Assembly (NCBI GenBank): GCA_948474755.1
Contig: CAOLHI010003131.1
Location: 1 to 64,000 of the forward strand
Origin: Ctenosaura bakeri
Lineage: Eukaryota; Chordata; Lepidosauria; Squamata; Iguanidae
Direction of reading: 5' to 3'
Length of the DNA stretch: 64,000 nucleotides
The position numbers were made by a program, and so were the translations under genes. The notes beneath the pieces were generated by a model. The model did no database searches and was not told the origin of the DNA. It saw only the letters and a list, made by a program, of their open reading frames with translations. This document shows positions 35,251 through 46,945 of this stretch, one piece after another; position 1 is the stretch's first letter, and the number at the start of each line of letters is the position of its first letter.

Positions 35251-35253
35251 TAT

Positions 35254-36390
35254 ATCTATCGCAAATTCAGAGTTTCAGATCTCTCAGTCTTCCCTGTAAG
35301 TTCCTGGCAATTGCTCTCATCTTCCCTCAGATGCCAATCACTTGCTTGCATGCCAGGGCTAAGAAATGCCTGATCTAACCTCCACTAGTTGCCATCCCAG
35401 GAGTAACAGCCTGTGAGGAAGAAGTGAGAGAAAGTCTACTACCTACAAGCTTGTATGACACACAAAAGGTTCTTGGGGCTCCTGTATTTGCTTGCAAGTC
35501 TATCTGGTTGATAGACTTCCTGGAAGAGCAGCCATAGGGTTGGTTGCTCGGCAGAAACTAGCTCTTCCTGGCCAGTATGTATGTAAAACCAAGTTGCTTC
35601 CTCCTTGGATCATTCTTTGCCTCTCCATCCTCCTCAACTCAGTCACTTGGCCAGCCCTTAAAGGTTGATTGTGCCACACCACGTACCACATCCTCTTTCA
35701 GCTGCAGCTGAGGATCCTATTCAGACCAACAGATAGGTGAGTTGTATCCTATCCCCTCCTGTTGGTCCATTATGACTGGCAAGGCACTACTTTGTTAGTG
35801 AATTCCACTAATGATGCCAGAGTCTGATTTACTTCAGCTCTATAGGCCTAGAATGACTTGAAGATAAGTTGTTGTTTTCTAAAGATGTCCATACAAAAGT
35901 CTTTCCCATAATACTTTGTCTGATCTTTTTAATTGGAGATGCCAATCTGAAACCCTGGAGAGGTATTAAATCAGTAGGATCATCTTTTCATGTTGTCTTC
36001 TAGATGTTGGAAGACAATATCATTAACTATGATAATTATGATGATTAATGATAATTATATTATATATTCTATTATCTCTTTCTCTCACCTCTACCCTGTA
36101 TAGATATATACAAATACACAATGATAATTAAAATTATGACCGTTAATGAGCTGGGGATGATTGAAAATCCAGTAATATCTAGAAAGTTGCAGGTTCTTCA
36201 TCCTTACTTTGAAGACACTTTAAATGGAGCCAGAGCAACATATTTTTCAGTTATTTATTTATTTGCGGTCTACCCCTTGCAAAAGGCTAGTTTATTTTTC
36301 AAAATGGCCTCCTCAAAATATTGCCCATGTATTGTGCAGATAACTTTAAGTGCAGGTGTGGATCCAGTTTGGGAGTGCGATGAGAGAACT
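35254..36390. other. Intergenic DNA, nothing recognised
   Basis: A short imperfect inverted repeat (ACCAACAG ... CTGTTGGT) occurs near 35727-35766. No gene is supported. Confidence 0.4.
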
Positions 36391-36586
36391 GAGAGCCAGC
36401 ATGGTATAGTGGTTTGAGTGTTGGACTACAGTCCTGGAGACCAGAGTTCAATTCCTTGCTTGACCATGGAAACCCATTGGGTGCATCACACACTTAACAC
36501 CAGAAAACCCTGTGATAGTTTCACCTTAGGGTCACCATAAATTGAAATGACTTGAAGGCACATGACAACAACAACAATAACAACAC
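36391..36586 (+). repeat. SINE type A, full length, best preserved
   Basis: It starts GAGAGCCAGCATGGTATAGT, contains the B-box-like GAGTTCAATTCC and AGAAAACCCTGTGATAG, and ends in AACAACAACAATAACAAC. A MITE lies immediately after the tail. Confidence 0.85.
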
Positions 36587-36589
36587 AAA

Positions 36590-36749
36590 GGCCATTTCTG
36601 CACTGGACCATTATAGCGTGATGATTCCACTTGCAACATCCTATGGAATCCTGGGGTTTGCAGCCCCTCCCAAAAATGCAAACCCCAGGATTCCATAGGA
36701 TGTTGCAAGTGGAATCATCGCACTATAACGGTCCAGTATGGAAATGGCT
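36590..36749. mobile_element. Palindromic MITE, almost perfect hairpin, 160 bp
   Basis: The left arm GGCCATTTCTGCACTGGACC and right arm (closing in GTATGGAAATGGCT) are mirrored over nearly the entire length, with the centre at about 36667. AAA flanks it at 36587-36589 and 36750-36752. It is the best-preserved hairpin of the family in this window. Confidence 0.88.
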
Positions 36750-36752
36750 AAA

Positions 36753-36960
36753 GTCATGGTTCTGGACTTGACTTTGGATGCCCAGGTCTACTTCCTTTCG
36801 AAACATGAAATTCACTAGAGGACCTTTGGCCAGTCACTTTCTCTCCCCCTGAAGAACCTCACAATATGTTAGGAGGAGTGAGGGGGGTCATATGTTTTAT
36901 TTTGAGCTTGTTTGAGGAAAGAGTGGGATATGGCTCAAGCAAGCAAGCAAGCAAGCCAAT
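36753..36960 (+). repeat. Possible SINE type B fragment
   Basis: It contains CCTTTGGCCAGTCACTTTCT, CCTCACAATATGTTAGGAGG and AGAGTGGGATATGGCTC in the order seen in SINE type B at 28754, and ends in a short CAAG array. The head is not clear. Confidence 0.4.
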
Positions 36961-37883
36961 AAGCAGTCCAAGATTATTTCATTTTTTTTTTCCTGCAGCA
37001 ACCCCTAGACAATGAATGGTGAAGTCAGCTCAGGGTGTCGCAAAGCTAGTAAGCAATATTAGACTCAGGGGAGAAGGGAGGGAAAAGGAATAGTACCCTT
37101 GGCTCAGCACACTTCCATTCTAATAACTGCTTATTAAGACGTGGGCAGCCTTTCAATTATTTTAACATTATTATACTACATTTGTATTTATGAAGCTCAG
37201 CTGTGTCTGTAGTATTAAGCGACATTTTCACAAGCAACCCACTGAGTAGCATTACCAAAATGAAATGCCTCTTCTAATAACATTCATGGACTTTATCATG
37301 CAATTAGCATAACTGTGGGAGACCATGCAAGTGGAATGATATTGCAGCTGACCCATTGTCAAGGCAATGATATTTTACATGGAAATGAAATAAATCTGAG
37401 GTTCATGGAAGGGGAAAAAAATAAAAGCATAATTGTTTGTTTGCAGATAAGGAGAAGAAAGCACCTGGAAATGAAGTTCTATGGGTTTGTTTGTTTGTTT
37501 GTTTGTTTGAATACAAGTGAGCTGCTGAATCTTAGTGGGGGGGGGGAATGAAATAGTACCACATATTTGTTGCTCAATGCTACAAGTGTTGCTTGAGTAG
37601 AAATGATGAACAAAATTATTTTACTTCTATAATACCTTATGACATCTTTTTTTCTGAGAGGTGCACAATATCATTGCTCAAAGAGATAGAAATATCACCT
37701 CCTTTCTCAACAAACAAGGTTAATCAAGTAACTCAGTATGAAATACCTTTTATCCTGTAGCATACTACAAAGAACAGCTGACTGAATGTATCTTGGTTAA
37801 TCAATGTTTTTGTACAAAGGAATTAAGTAATGTTGAAACGATATGATAAAGGCTATGAGAGATGTGAGTTTCTACAAATGAAC
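36961..37883. other. Intergenic DNA with a (GTTT)n tract
   Basis: It holds a (TTTG)n array at about 37481-37509 and a G9 run near 37538. No gene is supported. Confidence 0.45.
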
Positions 37884-38345
37884 ATAGAATCATAGAATCA
37901 CAGAATCATAGAGTTGGAGGACACCCCAGTGGCCATTGAGTCCAACCCCCTACTATGCAGGAACACCCATCAAAGCATTCCCAACAGATGGCCATCCAGC
38001 TTCTGCTTAAAAACTCCAAAGGAGACTCCACCACACTTCAAAGCAGCATATTCCACTGCCAGACAGCTCTGACCATCAGGATGTTCTTCCTGAGGTTCAA
38101 GTGAAATCTCCTTTCCTGCAGCTTGAATCCATTACTCCTTGTCCTAGTCTCTGGAGTGGCAGAGAACAAGCCCGCTCCCTCCTCAACATGACATCCCTTC
38201 AAATATTTAAACATGGTTATAATGTCCCCTCTTAACCTTCTCTTCTGAAGACTAAACATACCCAGCTCCCTAAGGCATTCTTCATAGGACATGGCTTCCA
38301 GACCCTTCATCCATGCCCATTGATCTATCCACCTTCTTCTGGACT
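37884..38345 (-). mobile_element. CR1 3' fragment, minus strand
   Basis: The plus strand begins with ATAGAATCATAGAATCACAG, the reverse of the CR1 terminal octamer. It then carries the reverse complement of the end of ORF2. The minus frame at 38310-38038 reads [20 protein letters not shown] and [16 protein letters not shown], matching the end of the intact copy at 16510. It is 5'-truncated near 38345, as most CR1 copies are. Confidence 0.93.
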
Positions 38346-38486
38346 GTTTAGAAGCTGAGAGGGACCAGAAAGCAAAATACCTTGGAGAACCTGGAACCCT
38401 TCACCTGGAAGATATCCTTCTAAGTGCTTCATTCTCCTGGGAACTATAATAAAGGGACATACACACTGGAGTCCACTCTTTCATGC

Positions 38487-39410
38487 TGTAAGCCCCCTAA
38501 CCCACCTAGAAACTATGTCCTGAGGATCCTAATTATTTTATATCAAACATAGTGAGCCATAGAGATATACTGGACGGAGACGTAGGCAGTGGCTATGGAG
38601 GTAGATCAAAAGAGTAACCTGTTTTCTGTCACACATCCTGGGTAATCTTGCAAATGGCTCACAGGCCATTGGAATGGATTTTCAGCAACGATCAGGAGAC
38701 AATAACTCTCTGGGAGCAAATAAACAATGCAAAACATCCTGGAATGTGACACCTTGAGGTATGCATCCCTGGATGATATACTCATCTTGCAGGAAACTAC
38801 AAGGATGTTTGGCTGCATTTTCTTTGAACTACAAAGCTGAAATCCATCTTCATAAAACTGCAGCCATCTGTTACCCAGGACATGGGTCAGCTCTATAACT
38901 AGGCCCTTTTCCCTTCTCCTCAGAGTTTGGAGTTTTTGGAGTTCAGAGTTTGGAGTTCAGAGTTCTCTCAGATCTGCAAACCATGAAGCTGGTAAGCTCC
39001 CCTCAGCCTCAAAAGGTGTGGCTGAGATCATTTTCTCCCACCTGAAGACTTCTAGATTGGTACAGTATTAACTCAAACCCTTATCTCTCTCTCTCTCTCT
39101 CTCTCTTAATTTTCACCTCTTTCTAAATTTCTATAGTCTTGTATGCTTGTTGGAGTGAGTGCAGCTGATTGATTGTATGTATTTTAACATTTATGCCAAT
39201 AAAATACTTCAATTTGAACAGTTTGTGTGATTTCTGACTGGGCCTGACCCTGGGTTAAAGATCCTTAATTACCCTTGGGTTAAAGATCCTTAATTACCCT
39301 GCCCTCTTTGCATTGCTAAAGCAGTGCTCAGAGTTAATTTTCCCCACAAGAGACGATTTTGACAGCCTTTGGGAATCCCCTTAAGGGAGTCCCAAGCAAG
39401 TAGGGTAACA
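38487..39410 (+). mobile_element. Solo LTR, 924 bp, target duplication ATGC
   Basis: The unit begins TGTAAGCCCCC and ends AGGGTAACA, with ATGC on both sides (38483-38486 and 39411-39414). AATAAA lies at 39198-39203. Its last 175 bases resemble the end of the LTR at 61048: CTGACC...GGGTTA, TTACCCTGCC, TAATTTTCCCC, then AGTCCCAAGCAAGTAGGGTAACA. A 25-bp tandem duplication (GGGTTAAAGATCCTTAATTA) sits at 39253-39297, and a (CT)n run lies at 39083-39106. No internal genes flank it. Confidence 0.72.
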
Positions 39411-39414
39411 ATGC

Positions 39415-39612
39415 TGCACAATTATAGCACTACAGTTCCATTTTAACTGCCATGACAACAGTATATGGAATCCTAGCATTTGTCGTTTGGTGAGGCACTA
39501 GAGCTATCTGACTGAGAATTCTAAATACTCCTCCCTGAACGTTAAACCCCAGTTCCTACAGGACATTGCCATGACAACTAAAGTGGAATTATAGCACATG
39601 AAATGTCCCAGG
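39415..39612. mobile_element. Palindromic hAT-like MITE
   Basis: The left arm ATTATAGCACTACAGTTCCA...CTGCCATGACAAC is mirrored by TTGCCATGACAACTAAAGTG...GAATTATAGCACATG on the right. The centre includes GTTTGGTGAGGCAC. It resembles a common squamate palindromic element remembered as hAT-type. Boundaries are approximate. Confidence 0.6.
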
Positions 39613-42600
39613 TAGTGTTGCTAAGTTAATCATGTTGGCAATATGTTGCCATTCCCAGTATACTCTTTCCTATTTGCAAGAGTCAGAACCATAGTCCTAC
39701 ATGAAAATATTATCTAACATTTCAATGCAGAGTACTACAATTATCAGAGGCATTTTCTGTAAAATCAGGAGTGGAAAAGTCAATTTTTCAGAACTAATGG
39801 CCATCACGACAAGTTCCATAGCCATGGAGACAGCATGGAGTTCAAGCAGTTCCATCTCCACCATGACATGGGAAGTCCTCTGTAAAACTTATGGGTCTCA
39901 ACTGACCATTCAAGACCAAACCCCTCTGAAATAAAGATAACGACACTAAGGATATCCCGGAACCATATATTGCTTCTAGAAGTCCTCTCAACCCACGTTC
40001 TATTGTGAAAACTTCTGCTAAACTTGAAGAGGAAAGGAAAGCAAGAAGGGCCTGCCCAGCATCCATTTTGTGAAGTCCTATTAAAAAAGAAGCAAATATG
40101 TGAGTGACAGCATATATGACTACAGATTTTTCTTTATCTGTCAAGTGGAGGATGTGGCCCTTGACAATAGATACACCAGGATGCTGGGCAAGATTATTCA
40201 GACTGACTCCCTGGAGTACTTCATACAATGTTTTTTCACAGATGAAGTGACTGTATTCAGAAAACACCCAGACAACCACAGATGGTTAACTGTGTTGCTG
40301 AGGAGGAATCTTAAGAACATCTGTAGAAAGAGCTCTGGAGGACAGGAACAATGATACACTCTTCTTTAGAACTAGCTTCTTTGGAGAAAACAAATGGCAA
40401 TGCTTTACATAAAGTCATCTTCATTTCTTTTCCAGATGAAAGATTCACCATCAGTGTTTATAATGAGAAATTCCAGACACTTCCATCAACTGACACTATC
40501 TTACACATAATTTCTTTCTGTTTGTGAGGTTCATGATGTGAACTTTTTGTCAAAATGGCAAAATCCATGCATAAGAGGGAGGAATCAGCAGAATTGGTAA
40601 GCCCAAAATGTCTGCAAAGTATAAAATACTCTTTGGAAAGAAAAGCTCTGAGGGATGACAGAGTCTTTCAAATTCCCAGTGAGAACTGAATCATACACAG
40701 TGGCCACACAATGCCAATAAACTATTGGTTGAAAAGTCAGAGCTTAGGAGTATGGGACTGAGTTGTGGTAATTCTGAAGAGGTATACCACACAGCAATAA
40801 TCTGTGGCAGTTCACAGCTATTTATCCAAACATTGGGGAAACCAAACTAGTCCTATATCAGTCTTTTTTCTGATGTGCTAATAAAATTTGTGGTGAGAAA
40901 ACCCTCACTTTTACACAATCCAGGCAACAAAGATGCAAATGTGGATTTTTTTTTTTAATGTGGGTGTTATATATGAGGTTAACCGAAATGTAGTAGCGAT
41001 AAGAAACCAATATTTATACATCTACAAATCACTGTGTCATCCACCAAATTTTGTATCATCCACCAAAATATTGATATCAAGGGTGCCTTCCAGAGGAACA
41101 AGTGATGCTTAGTTTGGAATAATTTGCACAGCAGTATAACAATACTGGATGAACTGCAATTATCCAGGCTTCATTATTTTTCATTTTGCCTCGTGATCTC
41201 AAAAACTTATTGTTGATGTGGTGCATGTGTCTATGTATGTGTCAGAAAATTGATGCATAAGCATCACCAACTGGGAGAGATCTTGAAATGAAAATCGCAT
41301 GCCTATGGAAATAACACCTACTGCTCCTCATTATACAACGACTTGTATAATAGTCCAACATGTGAAAATAACCTCATGAATTACAATCCACCCTTTTGGG
41401 ATTTTGCTATTCAGGTGCAGTTGAATTTCATTTCGTATTTTCTGAGCTGACACTTTGTTCAACTTCGGTGGCCTGAGGCAAGCTAAAGGCAAGAAAAGTT
41501 TCCCAGGACAGGGTGCAAAATAGAGTGTGTTTGTTAATACTAAGGCTGATGCCAATATATAGTGAACCATATTTGAAGTTTGTGTTTGGAAGGGAGGGAG
41601 GCAGAGAAATTGCTTGGAGTGTAAGGATGTTTAGGTAAATGGGACAGAGAAATCTGAAGGTATGAGGAATGACAGTGGGGGATTGGTGGGATGACATTAG
41701 CTGAGAGGCTGAACAATGAGAAAGATGAGGATGGATGATAGGGGATTTGCTGGATGGGAATGCAGTTGAAGTCATTTCAGTTTCTAATCCCATTCACCTC
41801 AGATTTCATTGGACTGTGAATTTATTTTTATTACTTCTCAGATAAACATTCTGCCAGTTGCTAGCCCTGGGTAATTGTCAATGAGGACCATGCTTAAAGC
41901 TTTGAATACTTAACTACTAAGTACTCTTAGCATAGTAAGGCTGTGGCACAAGCTTTTGAACAAAATGGAATATAACAAGCATAGAAGAACTATGCAGGTC
42001 AAGACCAGAGGCATATAAGTCCAGCAGTTTGTTCCCACAATCAGGCATCTCTGGAGTTCCCACAAGAAGAGTATGAACACTATATCTCTCTCAGTTTCAT
42101 GTTGGTTGTGCTCCATGGTATAACTGATAATCCATGATAATTAATGCCTGTTGATTATGCTAGTCTAAGACATTGTTGTAGTAAGGTATCATCTTGATGT
42201 AACATAAGACCTGGATGAACACCCTGTGTTACAAAACCACTATGTGTTATATGTTTAACATCAGGTAAATTCGGAATGATTTTTGTAAGCATGTATCCAG
42301 CCATGCCATCAAGGCAAGGCTCAATTTACTTAATAGTGACAGCAATCAAGAAGTGATTTACTATGTATGAGATTTAGAGTACCTATGCAAGAATATTGTG
42401 TAACAATGCATTTTGTATCAAAGGAAAGGGTCAATGCATCTCGTCCTAGTGAAGAGGGATCAAAGAAAATAGGTTGAGAGGTGCCAGCTCCCAGGCATCT
42501 GGTTAGCATTAAGATAGAGAAACAAAAAACTGAGATCTGAGTATGGAAATTAACAAAGTCCCATGGGAACCACTGGAAATTTGGGAAAGGGGAAAGAAGA

Positions 42601-42773
42601 ATTGTGCGTGCAAGTGCGTACTGTAGAATGTTGGCTTCAGAAATAGTTGTATGTAGTATGTCTCATATACCTCATTAAATACAGTGAGAAAACCCTGTGT
42701 GTTTTCTTGAGAGTAAAAGAGTAGCTAACCCATGACATTCAGCAATTGTGGAGGCTCCCCATGTAGAAACTCT
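39613..42773. other. Three kilobases without a supported gene
   Basis: A 145-codon minus frame at 39842-40279 and an 84-codon plus frame at 40100-40354 overlap here. Neither shows a recognisable domain. No repeats are recognised. Confidence 0.4.
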
Positions 42774-43465
42774 GCTTGTATTTTCTGCGTTTTGGTTGGC
42801 CAATAAAGATATTGATCGTTGCGGATTTGGGATTTTGTTGTACTTTGTTTCCTGGCCAACATACCCCTGAATATGTTTTCTGGATTTGAAGATTCCAAAT
42901 TTAACTGCAACAGGGGAATCCTAAAAAAGAGGGACCTAAGGAACTGGTTCGTAATTCTTTGAGGAGTCTACCTCCAAGAGATGTAAACTGTTTTCATTTG
43001 GACTGCTAAGTGGTAAGTTTTACCAGTATAGCATTTAAATGTTTTTTTCTAGATACAGCAGTACACAGATGTCTTGAGAAATTCAAAGTTTGCTGCCTAA
43101 GAAAGGGGCCTGTGGCTTCACAAAGGACAGGGGCAGGGGGGATCCCAAGAGAAGTAACTTTACTGCTGCTAATGGAGTTGAAATTGTACTTTTCTTTGTC
43201 TCAGTTCCCACATGGTCAAGAAGAGGAGTGGCCTCTGTCTGCATTGAGATCCCTCCAGACCAACTGAACTACAAACAAAAACATCTGATACAAAATGTAA
43301 GCCTGTGACTCTAACATTGTCACTTTTCTTCAACTGTATGATTTTTTTAAACTTATTTTGCCTGATGAAGAAGCCAGTGGAGCTTCAAAAGCTTGCACAA
43401 TGTATTTCATGCATTTTGGTTGGCCAATAAAGGTCACACTCTTCCGTGGATTTTGGATTTAGTCA
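42774..43465 (+). repeat. Two copies of a retroelement-terminal motif
   Basis: TTTTGGTTGGCCAATAAAG occurs at about 42791 and 43418, each in a similar context (CTTGTATTTTCTGCG / ATGTATTTCATGC before it and GTGGATTTTGGATT-like after it). The second is preceded by CTGATGAAGAAGCCAGTGGA...AAAGCTTGCA. Such wording is known from Penelope-like terminal segments in reptiles (from memory). The family is uncertain. Confidence 0.45.
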
Positions 43466-44074
43466 AGGTACTGTTTACGTTGACTTTACTGGCACAGGAC
43501 CTTCAAACTTATAAAGACATGATGTGTGTGTTTGTGTGCATTTAAACAACCTCATCAATTTGACTGTGATTTGTTGTTGTTGTTGTTGTGCTTGTTTTCT
43601 CCAGTTACATGTATTCGGAAGAGCTTTTATTTTATTTTCGGCTGCCTGTTCTTACCATACTGGTTTATTAACAAAATCTTTTTGAAGAAACCATTCTGGG
43701 ATGGAGGTGCATTTGTTGGCAAAATATAAGAGTGAAGAGCTTAAGGAAGGCTCTAACAGAAGCAAATGGTTGGCAATTCACATTCAGTAACCAGCAGAAG
43801 CAAAGTATAGTATAATCCTTTGTACCACACATAACTTATAATTTATTTAAAAATTAGGTTTAATACTGTTCCTTGCCATTGAAGAGTTTGGTCCAAAAGG
43901 CTTGGAGGAACATCTGTTCTTGGCTAAATCTGAATTTCAATATCATTTTTTTCCTATGAATATCAAAGCATGGAATGACAATTCTGTTAATTCAATGAAC
44001 TTTGACTACTCCATCCAAACTTCATACCTAGTATTGGCAAGCTATAGATGTATTTACTGCACAGATAGACAAAA
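43466..44074. other. Intergenic DNA, nothing recognised
   Basis: A short (TTG)n array lies near 43570. No gene is supported up to the Harbinger target site. Confidence 0.4.
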
Positions 44075-44077
44075 TAT

Positions 44078-44110
44078 GGCCCTTTTCTCATGGGGTAATT
44101 AAATCTTCCA
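44078..44110 (+). repeat. Harbinger left terminal inverted repeat
   Basis: GGCCCTTTTCTCATGGGG...AAATCTTCC aligns with the reverse complement of 52006-52035 (GGCCCTTTTCACGGGGTG...AAATCTTCC). Weaker similarity continues inwards (GATC...CTTTTTC on both sides). Confidence 0.92.
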
Positions 44111-44960
44111 GGTGACCTGGATCGGGTGCCTTTTTCACCTTAGAGAGCACCTGATCGCATTAAATTTTTTGGATTCTCACCCCAATCCGCGCGGGGAGCC
44201 ACCATTCAGCATTTCCCCCGCACTTTTTAAAAACCAGAAGAAATGTGTTTTTTTCCTCCAATCCGCGCTCGTCGTTTCGTGAAAAAGCGATGGTGCGTCC
44301 TGATTCGTGCGGGCGATCAAGAGAGGGAGGGATTAAGGCATGGCCAGCAGAAGCCACAAGACCGCCCCCAACACGAACGGACGGCGCCATTTTCCAATTC
44401 CGCCAAAGCGGCTGCCAGGAGCAAGCAAAAGGACGAGGAAACGTGGGGAAAAAAGAAGGTAAGTTTTTTCTTAAACTATTATCAATGATCCGTGCCGCAT
44501 CGGATTTGCCGGTTTCCCGGGGCTGCGTCTCCCGAAGGGGCCTAGGATGGGGGGTGGGCTGCTTCGCCCTGGAGACAACACTCCCATAGTTCTTATCCTC
44601 CTGGGAAACCCCCTGTTTAAATCCCGGGGGGGGAACCCTATGAGGTTTTAAAGACGGGGGTGCCCTCCAAGAGCTGAGGAGGGGCCGTTGTATTTCACAG
44701 CTCGAGGGGCATGTGAACGTGGCGGCGTGGTGGCTGGTGAGTGGAAAACCTCGCCGAGGATGTCATGGCTCTAGCGTCTGATGAGTGAAAAAATGGAGGC
44801 TTTTGAAAGGGCATTCGTAGCACTTTGGAGGGAAAGGAAAATGGGAAAAGCAGGGGGGGGGAGGCAGGGAGGGAGGGAGGCGGGGAAGGAGGGAGGGAAT
44901 GTTCTAACCAGCCCACGCACCCACACAACAGGCGGCCAATGTGATTTCGAGAGGAGCCGG
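44111..44960. other. Harbinger left subterminal region, GC-rich non-coding
   Basis: There is no coding similarity. It contains a polypurine G-rich run (about 44853-44900, GGGGGGGG, GGGAGGGAGGGAGG) with quadruplex potential, and many CpG dinucleotides. The 114-codon and shorter frames lack domains. Confidence 0.55.
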
Positions 44961-45293
44961 GGCCATTTCTTCACTAGCCAGTTATAGCGCGATGATTACA
45001 CTTTCAAAATATCCTGGAAAGCTGGGGTTTGCATTTTTGGGAGGGACCGCAGGAGTCCCACTCCAACCTCCTGAAGAGGGCAGGATTCCTCACCCAGATT
45101 GCTCACCCAAAACTACAGATCCCAGGATGCAACAGAAATGAACCAAGGCTGTTGGCGCACCAGCTTGTTATAGCGTGTTGATTCCACTTTCAGCAACCTC
45201 CGCGATACTAGGAATTCCAACAAGTTTTCCAGATGATGTTGGAAGCGGAATCATAGCGCTATAACAGGATGCTGTGGAAATTGAGCAATGGCC
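44961..45293. repeat. MITE-like arms inside the Harbinger, two partial copies
   Basis: GGCCATTTCTTCACTAGCCA and GTTATAGCGCGATGATTACA at 44961 match the left arm of the 14808 MITE. A second left-arm-like segment (GCTTGTTATAGCGTGTTGAT) starts near 45160, and a matching right arm (CGGAATCATAGCGCTATAAC ... AATGGCC) ends at 45293. The sequence between is damaged. No clear target duplication was found, so this may be a nested insertion followed by rearrangement. Confidence 0.65.
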
Positions 45294-46259
45294 ACAACAC
45301 CGGCCTGAGGGACTTATCCAAACTTTAAATGGCTATTTTTTTCCTGGTAATTGGGGCCTACCTTTAGATGCATTAATTTCGTTAAATTGCTCTGTGGACT
45401 ACTTGGCGCCAGCAGAGAAAACTGACGCTTGGAAATCATGCATTTGATATGTGTGTCTCAAGCTTGTTGATAACTGTAACGCCCCTCCTTGTCTCCACAG
45501 GTTCGGAAATCCACGGGGATTGCGCAGTCCCACTGCCAATCGTTCCAGCAGTGTTGATCCACAGTGAAAACTCCACACTGACACTTTATCCTTTTCACCA
45601 CTTCGCCAAACACGCAAAACAGTTTGTCTTGCTGGCAAAGTCCCGCGGTCCGTGATTGCGACAGTACCATGTCACAACCGCAACGCTGACATGACTGCTT
45701 TGCAGGAGAGGGACACATGGAAGGGACCACACACTTATTTAAATGAATAAATATTTAATAAACTGTTCTTGTTTAGAAAAATAGATATTTAAAAAACTGT
45801 GGAACAAACAACAACAACAAAAAACTTCGTGTGCTGTACAGGGGGGTTGTGCGTTAGGGAAAGGGGAGGGGGTTTTAACAAGGATGGATAACTGTTGGAC
45901 CACTATTCCTGCACACAGGGGTGGTCTTCCTCTGCAACCTCCACATCCGTCCCTACTGCTCCCCAGTTTGAATGTTTTCTTGGTCTGCAATAAAAACAAC
46001 GGGAAAATTTGTTTTGGCATGTGAACAGCCACAGTAACCTTTTAGAAGGAGTAAACTTTAATCTGTCATTTCACTATGATTGGGGTGTTAGGGGGAAGGG
46101 AGCGCAGCAGTAACCCTCACATTGAAGTCAAAAGCCAGTAAAAATCAAGGTGTTTGTACCTTCCACCCCTGCCATGCCTTGCGTGTCCACCGATGGATGG
46201 TGGCCAGGCCCATGGTGTCTTCTGCCTATGGAAGTGCAACATTAAAATAGCGTTGGTTC

Positions 46260-46720
46260 TCATCAGGCTGAGTGCATCCCCTTTTGCAAGGGATACACGC
46301 CACCCATTCTTTTGGGGGTTTCCCATAACCATATAGGTGCTGTCTTTTTTAATTCTACGTCTCCCCAGGATGTCCAGCTGGGGCTCCCCGCCGCCCTCCA
46401 CAAGCTCCACATCACCTGGCAAAACGGGGGCCTTGCGTGCAGGGGTGGGTGGCCATTGTAGTTCCGCAAGGCAACATGAACTGCCTCTTAATCTCACGGA
46501 ACCGGCGCCTGACCTCCTCCTCAATCCTGTCGTGCCCATGGCGTGTCAGGCAATGGGCCACGGTGTGGAAGTGTTCATCATCGCCCGGTGTGTTCGGCCG
46601 CATCAGTTCCCTCACAACACCACACCACCTGACCATCGCCAGCATCTCCCTTGTCTCGAACTCCGTCCACTCCCGACCCCCCGCCTCCATCGGTCCTGCT
46701 GCTAGATCTTTTTCCCGCAC
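46260..46720 (-). pseudogene. Harbinger accessory gene 2: Myb/SANT (trihelix)-like protein
   Basis: From ATG at 46720 the minus strand reads GREWTEFETREMLAMVRWCG (first helix with two spaced tryptophans), HFHTVAHCLTRHGHDR and IEEEVRRRFREIKRQF. This is the pattern of a Myb/SANT-like or trihelix DNA-binding domain. At about 46470 the frame changes by one step and homology continues as LRNYNGHPPLHARPPF and VMWSLWRAAGSPSW, the usual tail of this domain type. A one-base shift therefore breaks the gene. It diverges from the plus-strand Myb-like gene across about 225 bp. The protein clearly differs from the other accessory protein in sequence. In Harbinger elements, Myb-like partners bind the element ends and bring in the transposase. 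That role is assumed here. Exons beyond 46260 cannot be defined. Confidence 0.72.
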
Positions 46721-46945
46721 TGCCCTCGTCCACCTCCACTAGCAAACCACGCGGCTGCAGTGCCACAGTTTGTCCAGAAGGGGTTTTTTTTGGGTGCCGC
46801 CATTTCCCGCGCGCCAAGAGAACGCATGCGCGAAATGCGACGAGAGGAAGGAAAACAAAGGGAGGAGCCATTTTTCACTTGAGCGGACGTGTAGGAGGGG
46901 AAGGAGCTTTGCAAAGGGGAAACCCCGAAAGGAAAACAAGGTAAC
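46721..46945. promoter_or_regulatory. Putative bidirectional promoter between the two accessory genes
   Basis: The 225-bp gap between the divergent ATGs (46720 minus, 46946 plus) is CpG-rich (GCGCGCC, GCATGCGCGAAATGCGACG). GCATGCGC near 46824 resembles an NRF1-type site, often found in bidirectional CpG promoters. The function is inferred from position only. Confidence 0.5.

Noticed and set aside
38345..38486. LTR starting directly at the end of the CR1 fragment
   Set aside because: There is no matching duplication. The start at 38487 is flanked by ATGC matching the right side, so 38346-38486 is left unassigned.
44075..44077. Canonical TWA target duplication for the Harbinger
   Set aside because: The bases next to both ends read TAT, not TTA or TAA. 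I report what is seen and do not shift the ends to fit.
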